Positions 60,618 to 64,000 of a stretch of DNA of 64,000 nt are shown in pieces (the stretch's first letter is position 1; each line of letters opens with the position of its first letter). This stretch comes from Pollutibacter soli (lineage in GTDB: Bacteria > Bacteroidota > Bacteroidia > Chitinophagales > Chitinophagaceae). The notes under the pieces are model-generated. The model was not told where the DNA came from, did not search any database, and worked only from the letters and a program-made list of their open reading frames with translations. Location: the NCBI GenBank assembly GCA_029269725.1, contig JARJHS010000007.1:186001-250000 (forward strand), read 5' to 3'. A program made the translations under genes and the position numbers.

Positions 60618-62222
60618 TTAACGTTTAACGTGTAACGTAGCAGGACCGTATAAAGCTTTGCCACTCCGGGTACTGCTTTGTACATCATTTTCTAATGCTA
60701 CCTGTCCATTTACCATAACAAGTGCAAAGCCGGTTGAAAATTGATGCGGATTTTCGAATGTGGCTTTATCGTTAATAGTATTCTCGTCAAAGATCAATAT
60801 ATCGGCAGCGAAACCTTCTTTCAAAAGCCCACGATCCTTTAATTGAAATTTCTGTGCGGCCAGGGAAGTCATCCTGCGGACCGCTTCTTCAAGCGAAATT
60901 ATTTTCAACTCACGTACATAACGTCCAAGTACCCGCGCATTAGTGCCATAGGTACGAGGATGTGGCATGCCTTTTCCAGTACTCACTCCGGCGTCAGCGC
61001 CAATCATTGCGAAGGGAGAGCGAATAATAAATTTGACGTCTTCTTCATTCATACTATGATACACCATCTGTGCGCCGCCGGCTTTCATCAGATCGAGAAT
61101 CGTTTCTGCTTCGTCAGTCATATTAGGTTTTCTGCCTTTCAGAATATTGATCCGGGAAATATTTTTTCCATTTAACGAAGTATCTGCGCTATGATAAGCC
61201 ACGAATGCGTAGCTGTAATCCGGATACTGATATTTATTCTGCGAAACGATCATTTCTTCAATGATCCTCTTATGCAGTTCCGGATTTTCTAATCGGATTT
61301 TCAATGAATCGGTTCCCCCACCCAAGGCCCAGTCAGGAATTCTTACGCCGAGGTTTGTACTGCTGGCAGTATACGGATACTGATCGATGCTGACATCATA
61401 TCCCTTTGCCCTGGCCGAATCGATCATCGGAACTGTCTCTTTTGATCTTCCCCAATTCGTACGACCACTTACTTTAAAATGTGAAATCTGAACAGGAATA
61501 TTTGCATCGATCCCAATCTGAATCGCTTCTTGTATTGCATCCCGCACGCCGTTTTCTTCGTTGCGGATATGCGAAGCGTATATGCCGTTGTTTTTTGCGA
61601 TGACCTTTGCTATTCCAACCACTTCTGACGTGTTGCTGAACATCCCCGGGACGTAAATTAAACCGGTTGACATTCCCACTGCGCCTTCTTGCATCGCCTG
61701 CTCCGCAAGTGCTTCCATTTTCTGTTGTTCAGCGGATGTCGCCAACCGATTATCGAGACCCATAGCCGCTCTGCGGATGGTATTGTGTCCAACAAGACTG
61801 GCAACGTTAATAGACGTTTTTACACTGTCAATCCGATGAAGAAATTCTTTGATATTATCTGCCGAACCACCGCAGTTGCCTGTCACAACCGTTGTAACAC
61901 CGTCATGGATATAATTATCTGCTGTTGGCTTTTCAAACACACTGTTTTCGATATGAGCATGTACATCGATAAATCCCGGGCTGACAATTCTCTTTTGGGC
62001 ATTAATTCGTTTGGTAGCCTGCATATTTGCGAGGTGACCGACTGCAATAATTTTTCCTGACTTTACCGCAACATCACCATAGAACCAACTGTTACCTGTG
62101 CCGTCAAGAATTTTTCCATTTTCAATAATATAATCTGCCGGTCCGGTTGATGCCGGTTGTGAAGTTTTGCAGGAGAATAAAATGATGGATAACAACGATG
62201 CGCATACGAAATAAATTCTCAT
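60618..62222 (-). CDS. N-acyl-D-amino-acid deacylase (D-aminoacylase family), predicted lipoprotein
   Basis: 534 residues from ATG 62222, which gives a lipobox-type signal (IILFSCKTS). Metal-dependent amidohydrolase of the D-aminoacylase type: DVHAHIE, TVVTGNCGGSAD, SLVGHNTIR, MSTGLIYVPG, YASHIRNEE, ISHFKVSG, IGADAG and the C-terminal LKEGFAADILIFDENT. Members remove acyl groups from D-amino acids or cleave dipeptides. A start at 62240 is also open. Its last residues TLHVKR and TAA stop are coded by an AACGTT-type tract (60606-60640). Confidence 0.92.
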   Translation of the reverse strand: MRIYFVCASLLSIILFSCKTSQPASTGPADYIIENGKILDGTGNSWFYGDVAVKSGKIIAVGHLANMQATKRINAQKRIVSPGFIDVHAHIENSVFEKPTADNYIHDGVTTVVTGNCGGSADNIKEFLHRIDSVKTSINVASLVGHNTIRRAAMGLDNRLATSAEQQKMEALAEQAMQEGAVGMSTGLIYVPGMFSNTSEVVGIAKVIAKNNGIYASHIRNEENGVRDAIQEAIQIGIDANIPVQISHFKVSGRTNWGRSKETVPMIDSARAKGYDVSIDQYPYTASSTNLGVRIPDWALGGGTDSLKIRLENPELHKRIIEEMIVSQNKYQYPDYSYAFVAYHSADTSLNGKNISRINILKGRKPNMTDEAETILDLMKAGGAQMVYHSMNEEDVKFIIRSPFAMIGADAGVSTGKGMPHPRTYGTNARVLGRYVRELKIISLEEAVRRMTSLAAQKFQLKDRGLLKEGFAADILIFDENTINDKATFENPHQFSTGFALVMVNGQVALENDVQSSTRSGKALYGPATLHVKR

Positions 62223-62342
62223 GATGAATAATTGATTCATAATGGTTGAACGAAATACGGCAAAGCAATCTCTCTGACTTGTTTGAAGTTAATATTTAAA
62301 TAAATTCGGAACGAAACGGACAAGGATAAGGACGGCATTGCA

Positions 62343-62382
62343 AAAGAAAAAAACTTCCATGTAAAAGAAAAAACACATGGAA
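62343..62382 (-). terminator. Intrinsic terminator of the last gene
   Basis: Minus-strand stem TTCCATGT (62382-62375) with ACATGGAA (62362-62355), 12-base T-rich loop, followed by GTTTTTTTCTTTTG. It lies about 80 bases after the stop of the 62459-63832 gene. Confidence 0.75.
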
Positions 62383-62416
62383 TTTCCAAAAACCCTTTTG
62401 AACTTGCTGAAAGTTC

Positions 62417-62452
62417 CCAGGTATCCGATACTTGCAAGTATCGGATACCTGG
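62417..62452. repeat. 36-base perfect palindrome
   Basis: CCAGGTATCCGATACTTG followed directly by its exact reverse complement, without spacer, 6 bases after the stop of the amidohydrolase gene. No T run follows; the terminator with T run lies 35 bases further on. It may stabilise the 3' end of the message or bind a dimeric protein. Confidence 0.7.
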
Positions 62453-62458
62453 CGAAAA

Positions 62459-63832
62459 TCAGGGCAATGCCGATTTTAGCAACTCATCGATCGCCTGTCG
62501 GTCATACCAGTTTGAGCCTTGCATTATTCCTGAAATAGTTCGTGTGTTGCGTATATCATCCAGCGGATTTTTGTTGAGCAAAATGAAGTCTGCATTTTTC
62601 CCTTTTTCAATACTTCCTTTCCTGGAATACACTCCAAGATATTTAGCGGGATTTACGGTAGCGGTTTGCAATGCAGCCCATGGAGATAGTCCACATTTGA
62701 CAAAAGTTTCAATTTCATCATGAATGGAAAAACCCTGCGCAAGAAACCATTCCGGCGAATCTGAACCTGCCATAAGTGGAACACCTGACTCCCATAATGC
62801 TTTTGTAATTTTCATCCGGAGATAAATGTATTTTTTCTGACTCTCCACTGGTGGTGCATTATCTGCAAATCGTCTTTTAATGGACCACCGTTCTGGTAAG
62901 ATGGCAGCAGGAATATACCTGTAATCAGGTTTTGTCTTATAATCTTCATCAGAACTCACAGTGCCAAAACAGGAAAAGAAAAAATAATTGGTAGGGGTGA
63001 CGTATATGCCTGCATCTTTCACCATTTTCGCCAGGGCAGGTATTTTATTTTCATCGAGATAAGGTACCGTTGCCCATGCATTTCTTCGCCAGAGATTCAT
63101 ATCGGAAACGCTTTGCCCGTGATTATAAGTTGTATCCGGTAAAAGCATATCGATAAACTCGTCCATATGCTCTATTTGTTGTTTGGCTGCAAGGCCTGCG
63201 GGTAATTTCACTAATGGTCCGACATGCCCGGTAACCTTGATGTTTTCCTTTGCTGCTGTTTTAATAATCGCTTCATAAACATCACGTTTAATCATGAACG
63301 TTATTTTGATCTCATCATAACCGGCAGCCTTCGATCTTTTTACTGCGGCTTCGGCTTCAGCGGGAGTTGTTACCACTTCTGCAAAAACTTTTCCTCCCCA
63401 TGGCCAGGCGCCAACAAATTGCGGACTTGCAACAGTAAGTTCAGGGCCCGTGATTTTTTTACTGTTCACCTGTTCACGAACATTGAGATATACAGGGTCG
63501 CCACACTCAATGCGTACAGACGTGAGTCCGTTGGCCAACATCACCTTTAATTCTTTATCGCAGGTATTTACATTTTCACCCTGTTCATAAAAGAAGTGAG
63601 CGTGCATATCAAAAAATCCAGGGACGAGAAATTTGCCATTACCATCAATCACCTTCGCTCCGGATGGAACATTTATAGTTTTGTCATCTGCGACAGTTTC
63701 AATTTTCCCGTTTTTTACAATCACCGCCTGTGCTGGCACAACACCTTCTTTATTCATCGGAATTACATTTACATTCCGGATCACTACTACCTGCGAGAAA
63801 ACATGGAGGGTAATAAATACAAACAGAAACAT
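62459..63832 (-). CDS. Amidohydrolase (imidazolonepropionase/prolidase-like), exported
   Basis: 457 residues with a short signal (1-14, HVFSQ). Metal site FFDMHAHFF (H-x-H near 75), bridging lysine probably in DEIKIT, histidines in TGHVG and IEHMDE and the aspartate in AGSDSPEW. C-terminal LGVYSRKGSIEKGKNADFILLNKNPLDDI is the usual composite-domain part. The family includes Xaa-Pro dipeptidases and imidazolonepropionases; substrate open. It shares strand and direction with the D-aminoacylase gene but each has its own terminator. Confidence 0.9.
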   Translation of the reverse strand: MFLFVFITLHVFSQVVVIRNVNVIPMNKEGVVPAQAVIVKNGKIETVADDKTINVPSGAKVIDGNGKFLVPGFFDMHAHFFYEQGENVNTCDKELKVMLANGLTSVRIECGDPVYLNVREQVNSKKITGPELTVASPQFVGAWPWGGKVFAEVVTTPAEAEAAVKRSKAAGYDEIKITFMIKRDVYEAIIKTAAKENIKVTGHVGPLVKLPAGLAAKQQIEHMDEFIDMLLPDTTYNHGQSVSDMNLWRRNAWATVPYLDENKIPALAKMVKDAGIYVTPTNYFFFSCFGTVSSDEDYKTKPDYRYIPAAILPERWSIKRRFADNAPPVESQKKYIYLRMKITKALWESGVPLMAGSDSPEWFLAQGFSIHDEIETFVKCGLSPWAALQTATVNPAKYLGVYSRKGSIEKGKNADFILLNKNPLDDIRNTRTISGIMQGSNWYDRQAIDELLKSALP

Positions 63833-63848
63833 GAAAGAGAGTTTTATA

Positions 63849-63856
63849 CAAAAATA
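63849..63856 (-). promoter_or_regulatory. -7 promoter box of the last gene
   Basis: Minus-strand TATTTTTG is a perfect TAnnTTTG, 16 bases before ATG 63832. TTC instead of TTG lies at the -33 place, 21 bases upstream. The remaining bases to 64000 hold no gene, only an 8-bp hairpin at 63962-63984 (ACACAATG/CATTGTGT) without T run. Confidence 0.6.
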
Positions 63857-64000
63857 TTTTTCAGACTTGTGAGGCGAGAATTATGCCGATGCTGAAAACA
63901 GGAAGCCTTTTGGTTTGCCTTTTCTGAAGATGATGTCCATTGAAAAATTAATGAACACAAGACACAATGCTGATTCCATTGTGTGGAATGGTTAATGCAA

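Noticed and set aside
62417-62452. Perfect palindrome taken as a terminator
   Set aside because: No T run follows on either strand, and a separate terminator with a T run lies at 62343-62382.
1-64000. tRNA, rRNA or insertion sequence
   Set aside because: The intergenic stretches I read showed no cloverleaf with a T-loop, no rRNA-like block and no transposase frame or terminal inverted repeats; a covariance-model search would be decisive.

Overview
The window reads as a piece of a Bacteroidota chromosome, most likely Chitinophagaceae or a close relative. The reasons are: several genes preceded by the Bacteroidota -7 promoter motif TAnnTTTG and none by a clear Shine-Dalgarno sequence; an outer-membrane beta-barrel protein with a carboxypeptidase-like N-terminal domain; a GLPGLI-family protein; many secreted hydrolases whose signal peptides end in ...AQ; a fused E1 alpha/beta dehydrogenase; MqnC of the futalosine menaquinone route; and intergenic spacers made of short repeated words (AACGTT, GGAGGCAGGAG, GCCGGCAGGCAGG). 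The naming to family level is inference; no rRNA or tRNA is present to anchor it.

Layout. 1-4.5 kb: the C-terminal part of an SNF2 helicase, an unrecognised gene, and a class III nucleotide cyclase fused to TPR repeats. 4.5-8.2 kb: a minus-strand 5-oxoprolinase operon pxpB-pxpC-pxpA ending in an NRAMP-like transporter gene broken by one in-frame TAG. 8.2-9.1 kb: a possible 48-residue gene with its own terminator, and a small secreted protein. 9.4-22.6 kb: the most interesting stretch. A beta-barrel outer-membrane protein gene (9441) and a GLPGLI gene (20325, minus strand) carry the same three-copy TTAACC operator/promoter, although they lie 11 kb apart and on opposite strands. A HisKA/OmpR two-component pair (20458-22638) diverges from the GLPGLI gene across that operator. 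Between the two targets lies a six-gene minus-strand signalling operon: response regulator, REC-histidine kinase, CHASE3-HAMP-GAF hybrid kinase with three receiver domains, response regulator, CheR, CheB. It has no chemoreceptor, CheA or CheW.

22.8-31.6 kb: a small membrane protein, mqnC, a retropepsin-like/PDZ protein, an active/inactive M16 peptidase pair with a 24-bp repeat array between them, a 4-TM holin-like protein, a fused 2-oxoacid dehydrogenase E1 and a small zinc-ribbon protein. 31.7-49.9 kb: mostly exported enzymes: an ABC exporter, a beta-lactamase-fold serine hydrolase, a sugar isomerase-like protein, a penicillin-acylase homologue, a methyltransferase, a DinB-like protein, a prolyl oligopeptidase, a Cys-less LOV-like PAS protein, a BlaI/M56 pair, a YtcJ-like amidohydrolase, a metallo-beta-lactamase-fold protein, an endonuclease/exonuclease/phosphatase-family protein and a DUF1801 protein. 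50-64 kb: a membrane-anchored MutS homologue, beta carbonic anhydrase with an esterase, a TesA/YbbA/YbbP-like module, an NfeD-flotillin pair and two amidohydrolases.

The gene ends are unusual. Intergenic repeat words run directly into coding sequence and supply stop codons and last residues for several unrelated genes. Several hairpins, one built from the AACGTT word itself, look like terminators. I saw no CRISPR array, insertion sequence, prophage, tRNA or rRNA.
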